Shown here: piece after piece, positions 48,256 through 62,700 of the stretch
Numbering within the stretch: the first letter of the stretch is position 1
Layout: each line of letters starts with the position of its first letter
Origin: Auanema rhodensis
Taxonomy: Eukaryota > Nematoda > Chromadorea > Rhabditida > Rhabditidae
Assembly: GCA_964057225.1 (NCBI GenBank)
Contig: OZ059895.1
Span: 17,203,688 to 17,267,687, forward strand
Direction: 5' to 3'
DNA: 64,000 nucleotides
Program-made: the position numbers and the translations under genes
The notes under the pieces: generated by a model
What the model was told of the DNA's origin: nothing
The model's input: only the letters and a program-made list of their open reading frames with translations
Databases searched by the model: none

Positions 48256-50270
48256 TATGGGATGACGGTGACAATTGATGGCGTTGTATGTTTTAGGCAG
48301 AAGAAGAAGAAGAAGGTAGAAGTGTTGGGTAGAATAGAGATGAAAAAATACATACAGAAAAGCAGTCTTTTCACAAGCAAAACGAGAGCGACAAAAATAT
48401 ATCTTAAAATTGAGAGACAGTGAGAGAAAATGGATGAGAGGCATGATGACGATGGATGAGAGGAATACGCATCTGAAGGTAGGCAGGCACCGTTATTTTG
48501 AGCCGTCACCGCGGCTGATGGTGCAGGAATCCGTGCCCATATGTACACACAATACTGGAGGCGATAAACAAGAGAACAAACAGTGCACGTGGTTTCTCCT
48601 TTTCCACTGCTTTCTCTCTACAGCAGTTGTTTTGGTTGTTCTGAAATTCGAATGCCGTCAACCAATCTCTGTAAACAAATTGCAACCCTTCTTATCCTGG
48701 ATCGGTGGAGAGAGGTAGACTCATCATGATGTAGAAAAACGGAAAAAAATAAGGCTGTATATGAGCACGAAATGTTCGCTGGAGCTAGATGACGAAGCAG
48801 TCAGATCAAGCATAACAGCCAGAGGAGACTCTGTTGTGTTTTCTAGAGAGAGAAAGAGAGGAAGGAGGGAGCGAAAAAAAAGAAGATGGAAAAGAAAAGA
48901 GATACGATCGGTGAGAAATACTGGTAATTTCAGAGAAATGGTACTAGCCACACTGCGTTCCAATTCCTGCCCATGAGTTGTTGATTAGATCTGTTGTCAG
49001 TCAGTTTCAACCAAAAATGTTTCAAATCAAAACTTTGACCTCTCATCCAGACGTAATATTCTCACGACATCAGTTGTACTTTTCTCATATACTATCGTTT
49101 AAAACATTGATTAAATATTTTGAAGATTTAATTATTTATATTTGTCCGTCATCTGTCTTATCGTTTTATCTCTTCCTTTTTTTTCTCTCATTCCATCTCT
49201 TTGTCTCATCTTTTTTTCTAATTTACCACTTTCCCATGTTCTTATACTCTGACTTACCTACATATACTAGTCCATTTTCCCCGTTCATTTCACCCCTCGT
49301 ATCATCAAATACTTTGCCCAATAAAATACATATAATAACAAAAAGTCATTCCAGACAGAAGTCTCTTCATATTTTGGGAATGTTGCTCGCTATCATATTT
49401 CAATCAAACGCCTCATTATAATCATTTTTTATTTGTACACTTGCCGTTAACAGATGTCATTTAACCAGTTTAAATTAGCCTTATCAAGTCTTTGCCACAA
49501 ATGGGCTCAAAGAATAATTCCTGCTCAACTACATCACAGCTATACGTCACGATAAAATGCAGTAATGAAAACACTGATTAGTTTTTATCACAAAAGCTAA
49601 GACTGTAACCTACGTTTCTGCTAGACACTAAGGCTCCGCCGTCATCATCAGGCAGTTAGTTATATTCTCAACAACAAAACTTCGAAATCTTTTAATGGAG
49701 TACTGTAGCTCATAAAAGTCCGTAATAATATTAACCAAAAAATTTTTCATCAATAAACGATTAATCACTTATGATAATTTAATTAAACAGCTTCTTATCC
49801 AAATTTTTTTTGCGCTATGAAGATCTTACTTGGAGCACCCAAGGGTATAATCCCACACTGTCTCGTAGTGAAATTTCTGATAATAGTATTGATTTGTTTA
49901 AATTGTGGTGTTTTCGTATATTCAAATTCTTCTCGACCTCATTATTCATATGTTTTACCGCCTCTAAGCATATTATTTTCTTCTAAAGTGAGAAAACAAT
50001 TTATATTCTAAACTCAATGAACTTAATTTTCATATTTCGGTCTTCACGTCTCACGTGAATATGCACGTATGCACTTTTTTTTATTTTTCATGATAATGAA
50101 GTTGTGCACCAGTCGGTTTACCTTTTAGTTGGTTTTTTTTGTTTTCGTTATGGTTTTTTTTTTGCTGGAAACTTTATATTATCTAAACAATCAGATTTTT
50201 TTCGACTCTCTGGATCCTTTTTATGCCTTTTAAATTTGTTTTGATATTGAAGTATTGATTATTTCTAGAA

Positions 50271-53200
50271 ATGTACCATTATTCCTCGCGCATGGAGTGC
50301 GGGTGGGATGGGTCGGTACTTTTCCCTTGCACAAATGAAGAAGCCAAACCAAGCGTGGATATAAAAAGACAAGTTAGTATATTTGAAGTTGTGGTGATAA
50401 GTAATATAAGATGTTATTAGGTTTCTTTGTCGGATGATTCCGTCTCAACGTCGGGAAGATCGGTACCATCAATTAATTCCAATAATGTAACAATTAAGAG
50501 TGAAGTAGATCTTGCTGCAGGGGGAGACTTCTCAGATGGTTATAGTTAATTTTTCTTTTTTAAGCTCTAATTATTGGGTTGGTTTCAGAGGATTATTATT
50601 ATGGCGATGCACCCAAAACGAGAAGCCTGTCTTTTTGCGGTGCCACACAACTCTCTCGATATGAAAACCGTACCATTGGGAACTATTCATGGAACAGAGG
50701 GTTTCCACAATCTGGGTATGTTTTCTTTTTTTTTGCTCGATCGGGTATGCTTTGTTTCTTTTTTTTTCCTTTGTTGTTTTGTTAATTCTTTACAATTTTC
50801 AATCACTTGTGCTAATTTTTTCTAACCACATGGTGAACCCACTTTTCTTACAATTCTATCAATTTATTTATCTTATTTCCCTTTCATAATACTTGAATCA
50901 CTTTTTTACATATCAATTTTTTTTGAGTTTGGTAAGCTCTTCTTGAAATCTTTGTATTAATATAAGCTACTCTCGATACTCCTTCAGATACGCTTCTATA
51001 GCAACGGAGACTAATCCGTTAATATAAAATGGGATAATCTTCAGCAGAAGGATTGATTGTCTTTTTGTTAGAATAAGGCCTCGCTCATCTCTTTTTCTGT
51101 TTTATCTGAGGATGAGTTGAAACACAGAGTTAACAAGAATTTTGCGCTGCCTAGCTACAAAATACCAGATACTCGACAGCCATTGGACCGAAATGTGACA
51201 GCATTTTCATTTGCTCTCGTGATCCAGCATATAAACGAGCCTTTAGCCTACTAAATATCTGTTTCATCGTTCCTTAAGAGTGTTGTTTTCTTGTTTTCTG
51301 ACTGGGCTTAGTATCTGGACGTGTCATGTTTGCACAGCACTTTTTCTTTTAGCGATTTCAAATGTGCCTGCAGATGGGGATGTTGTTTCCTTACGAACCA
51401 TCTATTCCCTTTCCTCTTACCATGCGGTGCTGGTCCATTAACGTTGAAAAGCAAAACAATACCAGATGCATTCTAACATTCTGGCAAACAGAAAACGACG
51501 TTCTGTTGTATGCCTGAACATTGGGAGTGGCCCTCTCTATTATGTTGGTTTCTTCATTTTTTGTCGTATGCTTTTTCTTTCTGTTCCATATCGATTTCTA
51601 TGTGTTTATATTTTTTTTCTTACATTTCCATGATCCAGCTTAGGCGGATGAAAACTATATTTTGACTTCTTTTCTTGAACTTCAGTATTGCACATGATTT
51701 CTTTATCAGTTTGATTTTAATGTGTGTTGTCTGCATGTTATATACATGATATGAAATACGCTAAAAACGGATTCATTGGAAATGTGTAATGAAATTAGGA
51801 AGTGTTCATATAACACAGATTTTGTTTTCATTTCGAAATAATATTGTTTATCTTATCATCTTGATTGTAGCAAAACTGAATAGATTTGTGAATGTCATTA
51901 ATTTTATGTTGTAATCGTTTTCTATGAAGCTTGAATGCTTCATCTTATCGTTTCCTGATTAGCTTTAACTTGTGAGTTAATTTAATATTAGTTGATCATA
52001 CACATTGGCTAAAGGGTTCATTTTTCGTTTCATATGGTGTTAATTTGTTTTTCTTACCTTGTCCTCTCATGAAGCCGTATTGAAAGCTAAGCTATTTATT
52101 AAAACCTGTTGATGTGGAAAAATGATCCTGCCATAGCAACTCCTTGTTACCTCATTTGATGATGACCGTTTCCGCGGTAAATTTGGCAACGGATTGTTTT
52201 CCCTGATTGGCACTCATGCAGGTTCTCAAGTCATTGTCTTACTTTTTTAATGCTTCTCATCTCGCTTTCCATTCTCTTATCGTATCCTTTCAGTTGCGCC
52301 TTTTCTCACGTTTTTCTATCGTGTTTCCCTCCAGTCTTTGTTCTGCTTCTTCTGTTTTCTATTGCGGATTCGATCCGAACTTGTACAGTAATCTTTGCTG
52401 GAAAATCTGTCTAGCACACGCAGATTTCCTTGAGGCTATTTGTATGCTGCCAAACGATTCTATAAAAGATAATTTTCTGATATAAGTTGTTTTAACTGCA
52501 TGAAGTGCTAAGAAAGGATAGTGGTTATTTTCCATTACCTGTCTTCTGTTTTCTTGAGATGCACTGGATATGTAGTTCGTTATCCATGCCCTTTCACCAT
52601 TGTTTTACCATCTTTATTGTCTTTCCATATATTTCTCTTTTTTTCAGTTTTCTCTTTGAGAGTTTACTGGATTTAAAAGTTCTAAATTAAAAAAAGTGTT
52701 GAGAGGAGAATTACCACATTTCTCTGTCAAATATTTTCTGGAAAGCACGGCTTAGATCATTGCTTCGATTAGTTCTTTCACTTGAAACATGCGCTGAATG
52801 TTGCCCGTACACGAAAACATCGTTTTTTTTAGTCCTAGGATTACTGGTATTGACCCCATAGCATCACGTGCAAGACGTCTGATCGAAATAAGGAGAAAAG
52901 ACTCATTGATGACTTCGATGTACTTTCTGCTAAAGAAAGAGGAATTTCGCTTTCCCCCTCTCCTCTCGTTTTTGCCAAATCGGATGAAAGATCTTTTAGT
53001 GGATTGAAGAAGCCTATCTAGAACGTTTAGATTGCCAGATGTTTTCAGTTATTTTGCTAAATTTTGACATTGGAAATTGCTTGGCTGTTCTATGCTACGT
53101 TTTGAAGGCTGTCAATTTTTACAGACTTATTCTCTTTACTACTCGATAGGTTCTCTTTCAGCCTATTATCATACATAGCAGTAAAGTTCCTTTTTTGTTT

Positions 53201-56200
53201 GCATTATGATATTTGAGAAGACAAACAATTATTGTTCACAACTGGGTGGTGTTCGCTACCTTCTTGTCGTCTACAGTTCTATTGGTTCTGTGTAAAGCCA
53301 TTTTTCATCAGTTTTTCTCTCTCCAGCTTTTCAAACTACTACTCTATAGTACTTATTTTTCATGCTGAAAAAGGTTGAATATTAACGCAAGCAATTTCCT
53401 GCTTTCTTTGTTACTTGATTTCAATTTAGTGACACGTATGTAACATACACGAAGCAGTTGTTTTCTTATATTTCTTATGTGCATCTTTCTTTTCCGTGAA
53501 AGCAGAGCATGCATCTCGCCGAACATCAACTTGTCATGGGAGCTGCTTTTAAAGTCTAATTTAGAGTTATGTTCTTTATGTTTTGAAGAAAGAGAATAGG
53601 GTAGACAGAGGGAAGAATATATGCTATTTTTTGTTTTAAAAATTATCTAGTTACAACTTCTACTAGTTCATTCAACCAATTTTGCAAACCTTCAATTATG
53701 AATAATCTCACGTTTCATTTGCTCGGCTTTGATTAATCGTTATTCGTTATTAGTACAATTAGTTATATATTTGCATGCCAATTCTTTTTTCTTTACCGTT
53801 TTCTTTAAAAAATTTTTGTAAAAAGCTAGTATAGCTACTTTTTTGGACTTCCGGCAATTCAAGTATAAGTGCTGTTTACACATTTCCTTCTCACGAGAAA
53901 CATGTTACCCCTCCGAAGTTGCCATTTTAATATCTCTTTGTAGCAAAATCGTGAGATTTCAGTCCTACTCATTGACCATGATATGAAGCAATTCCCATCG
54001 CAAGTTGCGAACCTAGCTGTTTTTTATACTAACATTTGTAAAATTAGTCGGAAATAGTGAGCACAGCTTCATGATGAATAGCATTCTGCATTAGCTGCTA
54101 TTTTTGTGCGCAACATTTCTGCCAGCTTTTTCCGAAAACATCATCTGATGTATTAACATCGTTTTTCAAATTATGTCATTTCTGTTCTTTAGAAGAAGTT
54201 GAGATTGACTCCTTTTCTCGTATCAATGTGAGGATTTCCTTTTTCCATTTTCATCTCGTTTCGTAGTCCCATCAGCTTTCCCATTCCCCCTCTACGACTC
54301 ATTACAATAATCAGAAGACGAAGAAGAGAAAAAGCTATTGATGCTTTTGCGTTTTGACACGCAGCCTCTAATACCTTCCCATATTAGTTCGCTAACTTTA
54401 AATTGTATTAGCTTGAATTAAAAATGAATTCAGTAAGTAGAGGTTTTAAAGAAAAAAAAATGTTTCTAATTCATGTATTATATAAGGCGAAATGTTAATC
54501 TTTTTCTGTGAATTTCTCATACTCATCCTACTTATTTCCTTTATCGGCTGTTTTCCTGTTCACCTGCTCAAATCCTGATCACGTTTACAATAACTCACTT
54601 TTTGTGTTATTCCAAGGTTTATTCATATCTTCTAGTATTCTAATGCCTCAATCTCAATAGGCTTGACAAAGGCTGGATCTTAATACTTTAAATATAACTA
54701 ATTTCCGACTCATGATTCAGCCGAGCGCCAGCTTGAGTCGTGAATTACTGCTTCAGAAAAGACATGATAAGTTGAAGTAGAATTTTTCACTGATCCAGGG
54801 CCTATAGATGTTCGTTCATAGCTAATATTACGTTCGCCTACTTCATTCACAGGATATGAAGTAGAGTAGAAAACGGATACGCGTCCAAGCAATACTAGAG
54901 GACTGGCTTTGCTGTGCTCGTACACGAGAGAAGTAAGAGCAGCAGTAGAAAAGCGGAGCAATCGTCCGTCCCATCAGTGCCATCCGTAATGAGGAGCTGT
55001 TTTCCCCTGACGATGCTCCCAATGCCGTCGTTGTGTCTCCTCTCGTGGCATCAACAGAGCACGAAAACCAAGCGAAAATCTTAACTAACGTTAGCTTATT
55101 TTTGTTTCCTATTTCTACATGTAATATCATTGTATACGACATAAACAGAAGTAATCAAGTATTAAGAATGGAAAAATAACGGAGGAGGTGGTGTGAACAC
55201 GATGCGAAGTTTTAGAAACAGAACAAAACTATGTATATTGCATAGCATGTCTGCTGCTTCAGCTGTGCACAATAATGCATATCAATTAAGGGTGTTCAAT
55301 CATCTTGAGCCTAGTATTTTTTGAAGCTAGGCTGGCTTATCTATGTTTGCTTCTGCTTCTCCTATTTCTGGAGTAGTTCACTCATCCTTCAACTACTTCA
55401 TCGGTATCCGGCTAGCTAACCTATAGCAATATAGAGATATATTTCAATCCTGATACTATTATAACAATTAACTGGTTGTCACCTAACTTTTAATATTTCT
55501 CTATAGTATCCCTTGTAGTGTATAATCGACCAGAATCGTCATTTTATTACTGCATTCTGAAGCTTGATTCTTGTTAGTTTCTTCATTCGTTATATGGATG
55601 TTACCTATTTGTTTTTATGTTTTCAACATATTTATCTCAGATAGTATGTCGTTTAGATGTTCTCTTGCTTTTCTATGATTTTTTATGTAAATGATACCTT
55701 TCCTATTTGCACATTGCTTTTCAGATATCACCTAAGGTATTTCTGGAGCTTTGTGCATTGTTTACAATCTATATCAGATATATATCTTGTTTCTTTTCTT
55801 GGTTGCAACTGCACTTTTTAACACCTCGTCTGCCCATCGATAACACTATCTACTAGCATTCTGGCCCAAGAGTGCTATCTTCTCGACGCACTGTTGCCTT
55901 GTTTTTCTACTTTGTTCGGCATCTACTCAGGACTGTGATTGTTCGATTTGCCAGGAGGCAATTTCGATTACTGGAACAATGGGACCGTCGTCGTCCGGTT
56001 CCTCTCTCGATCGGTTCCAGGTGGCGTAGTGGTCGTCATCGGCCGGTTAGTGGGTTAGATGCTTCAACTGTAGCAGCAGACTAGATGGTTGACTGTCTGC
56101 CGATAACTTGACTGTGGGTGGTCTATATTGAGTTGTATTTCGTATGGCTGAAGATTTCTTTCAATTCAGAAATTGACGATCCGTTTTTGCATTATTGATT

Positions 56201-56693
56201 GAAATCCTATGCATAAGCGATAACACCCATTGCATCAAGAAGATCTTTAAAAATGATTTTGCAATCACTGCAGCTGGTGATCACCAAACTATCAACCACA
56301 TGATAAGAAATATAGATATGGAAATTTCTATATTTGATCTTATCATACAACTCTTCCCCTTCGAATGTTAAATCATCTGTAAATATATATATATATATAT
56401 ATATATATTAGCGGACAGTTACAGCTACATAGCTGGCTCTATATCTGACCAATGTGTACGATTTCTCCCACTTTCCGTTTATTGCAGCTGATGCTGCTAG
56501 AGGATATAGACTGGTTTAAGACCGCACCGATCACGGCACAATATGCCCATTTCGCTGTGATACGAGTCAAATTTTCTTCTAATGGTTGAATCTCTCTCAC
56601 TATGTTTTGGGACTATATAAAAATATAATGCTTTTTTTTTATCAATTTCACATATCTGTTGTTTAGTTCTGGTGAGTGCTTTTTTTATATTAT

Positions 56694-56740
<47 letters not shown>

Positions 56741-59700
56741 TATGTATATACTATGAATTTTGGTTCAAAATGTTCCTCTTATTTTTTGATGTGATGTATA
56801 TATAGATATATTACTTTACGTATTCAATATTGGTATATTTTAAGAACGGTTTTTAACAAGCCCTTGCCAATATTTTCTTGCTGTTGAAGTAATCAGGCTC
56901 TCTGTCAAGTAACATTCCTATGCCCTTGACATTTTCGAAACTGTCTCATCTTTCATGTTCACCTATCTATCTAACTATCTGTGCTCGATGCTGTTCGAGT
57001 TTCATACTGTAAATTTAACTTAGTTCGAATTCTTCTTTGGAAAAAGCCTGCTTTCAAACAAAGAAGCTGCTTTTCAGATTGTACGATACGAATGCATCTC
57101 ACCTACCCGGGCATCTTAATCTAATTCTCACAAAAGGTTTATTTCTGATTGTCTCGTGGCAGCTCAGACGTACACCTTTAAATGTGCATGTTATTTTGTA
57201 CTTGAGAACATTCTTTCTTATTCATAGGTTTTCCAAGTTAGCCTAATCTCTTTTGGAATTGATCTAAGAAACATCTTTCGTTAATATCTGGCTTAGCTGA
57301 TGCCACCGGATCCTGCTTCAAGCATCTAGGCATCTGCAACAACAGTAGTAAAAGAAGATGCTGAAGCAGGTCAGTGCGAGCGCTACTCTTTCTGTCTGAT
57401 GTGTCTCTTTGACTGAGCAGTAGGCTAGCTAGCTTTTCTTGTCTTGGTTTAGCTGTCCTGGCCAGGGATGGGCTGGGCTAGGCTGGGCTGGTTCCTACTT
57501 GATAGTTACTGAAAGAAACAAAAAGAATTTAATGCTGTTGTACTTTCGTCTTATCTCTATTCATATGTTGCATGTTTTTTCGACTACTTTTGAAGGCTGT
57601 TCCATATAATACTTTTCAAGCCTGGAAAAAGTTTCTCTTCTCTCGATTCAGTTTTGTAAAAATTCTGTAACCTTCGTTCACATACTAGCAGTCTGTTTAA
57701 TGGGCCAGCTGGTCGTAAGAACCATGAGCCGCTTCGCGGCGGGATGGCCTATGAGAGGATTCAAGTAAAGTGTTCGAAATTCTCGTTTTCAGTTGCCGTC
57801 ATTCATTCCTTCAATGTTTCCCTCAAATGTCTTTTCCACACCTCACATAAGTCCCTGTCCTCTTTTTGTTGCTTCTGGTGCTAGATTTCCTCATTTCTTG
57901 TATTCAACTGTGTTCCTTACTCCTGTTCCTCCTTCCTTCCTTCCTTCCTTCCTTCCTTCCTTTCCTCATCTATTACTTGTTTCCTTCGTTCCCTATCGCT
58001 CGCGTCTTTTTTCTCTGTCTATGGCATCACAGTCGTTTTCATCGAAGTCGTTACATTGCCGCTTCCAGTGGAGAGAAACAGTGCTGTCAGCGGTGGGGGT
58101 AGGGTAGTTGTAGTTGTAGATGACAAGGGAAAAGAGCGATGTAGAGTCAATCAACTAGTCTTGTCTTCCGACCTATCCACTCCTTACCAGGAACAGAACA
58201 GAGAAAGAAGAAATAGTATCTAACTACTCTCGACTGAAACTGATGACGATTATCTATTAAAGTGCCATATACCCTGTTTAATTGAAAACAATTACAGATA
58301 TTAGCCTTATATATCGAAGTTTTTTCGGAGCCAAAGAGTCTGTCGTTTGTAACAAACCGTCTGCCTGTCTGATAGTAGTCTCTTCCCACATTTTTTTCAG
58401 TCGCGGGCTGCATATATGATCATATATATATATATGATAATGCTCTCAGACCATATACGACGTAGTCTAAAAACCCTACAATGACAACGACGACGTCCGC
58501 CACCAACACCACGATCACACAGCCCCTCTCCAACAAGCCAGCCAGCCCAGCCCCTGTTTCGATTCTGCGCTTCTACATTCCATGCACTATTTTCAAGCTC
58601 TTCTCTCTCTACGACAAGCCTGCTATCTCTTCTTTTTTTCCCCGTCTGCCACGAACGCTAGTACCGCCCCGCGTCCGCTTCGCGTCTCTTCTCTTTTCCA
58701 GTTGTTGGGGCATGCTACCATCCATCCATCCATCCATCCAGCCATCCAGCCAGCCAGTCAGTCAGGCATCCTTCCCAGCCTACTCTACACCCTGATCACG
58801 TCTATTTATCTTTTCATTCCATCTGTCTATCATCGATCCTTTGACCTGATGCGGCAAGCCCGGATCGTGCAGGTTCAATGCCCATTCCTTATGCCGAAAG
58901 ACTTGACACCAGCAAGTGCCGTCAATTTTTCTGGATCATCTATGTTATGACTAACTGATATTTCTCTATTTTTTCTGCATTGAATTATTTTTTATCTCGC
59001 TGACAATTATGCCTGCCATACTATGTATAATAGTTTTTTTTAATCTGTTATTTTTCTTCTAGTTGATATTTGTCGACATGTTGCGCCCCCCGACTTTTCT
59101 ACATCTCATAATCTTGCTTTTTCTTTTTCGTGCGCCCTCCCTCTTCACGTGTACTACGGTTTCCATTCCTTCTGACAATGGCATACCACCTTCTCGTCCC
59201 TTTCACATGCCTCCGTCGTACTCTTCTCTTGTTCTCTGTTTCTGTCTCCGTCCTTTTCTCTTACTGCTTTCCTGTCGGCCTGTTCGGTCTCGGCTCGGTC
59301 TTCAGTCTGTATGTTTGCCAGTCTATCAGTCTATCCCTTCGCTGCCATCCTGATCCGTTATACCTCCCAGCGTTCGCACCTTTCTGTTTTCCGGACATCA
59401 CAGTTCGGAATCTGATTGTTCTTATCCTTTCTTGTCTTCACAAGTCAATTTCATGGCGTCAACGGCCGCTGCTGCGCGCCATCAGTTTTCACCTCGAGTC
59501 TCTCTTTCTATCGATCTATGATCAGAGAGGACTAAAGAAATGAGAGATACCCGCTAGCCTTGAAATTCGTCTGCCACCACTTTTTCGCTAGTTGCCGGTC
59601 GTGGTCTTCAGCATTGTGTACCATTCCCAGTTACTGGACTTCCATGTTGCCAAAATTTTAGTAGCTAACTTATTGATAACTGATGGTGCTCTCCAGGATT

Positions 59701-62700
59701 CTCTGTTGTTTTACCGATCAAATTTAGTCACACACAGATCAAATGTTTGATTTAGCCTGTATTTTTTTATTTTCGTGTTTATTTTTCTCTCTTTACCATA
59801 GTCATATTGATCGTAGTTCCATGTCACCTTACACATGCTTCCTCTAGCCCAGACAATAGAATTGATCTTGTAAGCCCAGTTTGTCTTTGCTCCTGCTTAT
59901 GGATGCTCTTGCTCATGAATTGCCTTTCTACAATATTTCCCACAAAAGCTAGCTGTCTTTGTTTCGGACTCAAGTTCCCCTTCTACTTTCTACCGTAGCA
60001 ATTATGGGATTTTCTGTCTGCGTCCTACTTCACTTTCACACGTCGTTCTCACATTATTTTTCCCAGGAACAACTTCATATTGCGATTTTTGAAGTGGTAT
60101 TTTGTGTTCCGACTTTATGTTTCTTCGTGAACTAATTATAAGTCCCTGAACCCGAGTTTCCTGCCCTTTTCGACCTCACCTACACAGCGAACTGTAGATA
60201 AATGGGTCCCGGGTGATTACCAGCCTTGTACTACCTTAAGATAGAGTTATAACAAAATGCACAATTCGCATCGTGTCTATATGTACCAGCTTAGAGGCCA
60301 ATTTATCTTTTTTTTTTACCGAGTATTTCGATTCTTTCTAGTCGGAGTACTGATCAAATTTTCTTGATAACGTCTTATCTTCGTGTCTGCCCTCCTCCAT
60401 CACATTGTCCTTCACTCATTCTTTTCGTATCAGCTGCTAGCTGGTCTCTATTTCTTAGCCTGCCTCTTGATGTGCTGTATGTCTGTTGTTACGTCTGTTC
60501 TTTTGTGCTTGTTCTATTGCTGTTGTCTCTCATTATAATCATCCTCTACATACGACTTTTTTCAAATTTACTTTCTATTCGTTTTCTTTGTTTTTCGAGA
60601 ATGAGCTATCATGGCCAGTCTCTTATATTGATATGAAAAAAGCTTGCTAGATCAGCTTTGCGGATAGTGCTGATAGATAGATGTGCAGCGTTATTTCACA
60701 TTAGTATTTTACTCAGTTTCATCTATTCTATTCGAGAAGCACCGAGGCGGAAAGCGGCTTCTACTGATGGTGCCGTTCTTCCTCTGTTTTTTTTTGTAGC
60801 TGTTCTAGTCCTTTCCTGTCTCTCTTTCATCTTTCCTCACCACCCTATACTTGTTCGGCTTCACATCTCGTTCTACTGATTATCGTCTTCCTCATTCTCT
60901 TTTTCGCTCTTCTCACTCTCGGTTTTTCGCTCTAGCCGCTGGTTCGAGCTGCGGCTGTTGTGGCTGTGTGACGGCCCCCAGCCGAAGCACTTTACCTTCC
61001 AAAGTGCAAGCCTAGATGTACTTTCTTTCTAGTATTGATAAATTCGCCATCCACTTTACCATCGACTACAAAGCGTCGAGAGGGCCAGAACATCGATTTC
61101 GCTTCTATATTCTGTCTTATGTCGCCATTTACACCAACTTTTCAGATCATTATATTTTCCACGTTATATTCATTCGATCTCATCTCTCATTTACTCGTAA
61201 TTAAGAATAGCGGGAGCGCCTGCTTGACTTCTTCGGGCTCAGTTTTTCTGCTTCTCTACTGCTTCATATTGTTACATACTCCCTGTTCACTCTGTTCTGC
61301 TCTTCAATCCACACATTTCCTGAATCCATCTCCGTATTAATCTGTCACACTCTTCTTCTCTAACTATTTCTCACTGACATTGACATCATTTTTCTCAGCT
61401 GAAGTGTAGGCTTGACGTTGCTTTCTACTCATCTCCATGCATTTTGCCTGGCTGACTAGTCATAACCTTTATGACGTTCGTGATCTTTTATTCTATTCTT
61501 TCTTTATTCCGTTCTTCATTTCATGTTTATCCACTGCTGATATTCATATCCAAAATGCTTTATTCTACTATACTTTCTGGATAAATGCCTATATTTATTT
61601 GCTGCTTCTGAAGACAATCTTTACATCCTAAGTTTTTGCAGGCTCTTCGCTTGTTACCCAGAAGATAGAAGCCTCCGTATCCCAATCCCGTGCGCAGAGG
61701 AGAGAGCTGGACCAACAATGAGCGCTGGAGGAGGAGGACTTACTGCTGCTTCCGTAAATGTTGGCAGCATTGAGCCTACTCCGGGAACACCAACACATCT
61801 TGGAGCAGAATCGTCGGCATGTCGGCCGTTTATTCCGTCTCCAGACGACAATTTGGAAGACCTAACACCTGTTTCACGAGACCGTTGCAACACATGGCCA
61901 TTACCTCGTCCGGCTCTTGACATAAATTCTCAAACAAGCCCTTTAATTCATGAACAGATACCTGAAGAAGATTCAGAGTGAGTTTTTTTTATAAAGTTTC
62001 AACTTTAACTTCATGAAAAAACTTTTGTAAAGTTATCTATATCCCTCATGCTGGCATTGGATCAACTGCCGCATGTTGTGAGCCTTTGATTAGTCATCGG
62101 TCCACAAAAGTGCTGTCTTCCCGCTGAACTATTCTTTGCCTGCCCTTTTTATAGCTGCCAGTTTTCTTTTATAATCAAGCTTTTTGTTTAATTATAAACG
62201 ACAGTCTAACGGCCTGTAACTTATTGATTCGATTATCACCGACAGCTAGCTAGATACTGACAAGCAATGAGATTTATAAAATAAAATCTCATCACTTTTA
62301 TAATTGTAGTCATAATAGTCCAAAGGAAGTATTGCCTTTCGTAATTCGCGTAAATGATGTTACATTACTAGATAGTTGTGACTACAGTTACACACCATTT
62401 CACATAACATCAATGCGAAGTGAAAAAAAGATTAGATACACAGTAGTTAGTAGATAGTTAAATAGATAGATGAATTATTTTCGTCTACTTTAGACTATAT
62501 GATAGCTCTGAAAATGTGGGAAGACTTGGTGCCATGTCGACCGCTTCTACGGGAATGGTACATTCTCCGGAGAATACCATGAATTTTTCTCCTGGGTACG
62601 CTCATTTTATTTACTTTAAATAGTTAAGATAGCAGTTTTTTGAAATAATGGTTTACGAAAAGATTCAATATATCTATTTTTAACATCACTATACTGCATA

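Larger units (their letters stand above)
45354..50270. other. Gene-poor region between the RBM12-like gene and FOXO
   Basis: No gene supported. Features: 3' flank of the RBM12-like gene (AATAAATG at about 45540), a GA-rich tract at 47455-47560, a (GT)n microsatellite at 48199-48255, purine-rich sequence around 48840-48900, and pyrimidine-rich stretches around 45980-46260 and 49140-49300. ORFs of up to about 145 codons here (for example 48978-49421, 48548-48186) are products of simple-sequence composition. The last kilobase probably includes the promoter of the long FOXO transcript. Confidence 0.4.
50716..61641 (+). other. 10.9-kb first large intron of FOXO
   Basis: No second gene found. Contents: (AT)n runs at 56380-56408 and 56695-56738, a TTCC array at 57931-57962, an ATCC/AGCC array at 58717-58765, and a hairpin at 57312-57370. 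The plus strand is strongly pyrimidine-biased over about 57780-60900, producing many false Ser/Phe/Leu/Pro ORFs. Two GC-richer islands (54955-55095 and 55930-56060) carry exon-like open segments (separate finding). Very long 5' introns are known for daf-16 in C. elegans, where they separate alternative promoters. Confidence 0.55.

Noticed and set aside
48136-48548. Two minus-strand ORFs of about 100-120 codons with Thr-His repeats
   Set aside because: Created by the (GT)n microsatellite and pyrimidine-rich flank.
58861-58915. tRNA-like stretch with a GGTTCAATGCCC B-box look-alike
   Set aside because: No matching A-box or acceptor stem at the right distance, so no cloverleaf can be drawn.
57793-59543. 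Several 90-137-codon plus-strand ORFs (Ser/Phe/Leu/Pro rich)
   Set aside because: Products of the pyrimidine-biased FOXO intron; no splice phase or domain support.
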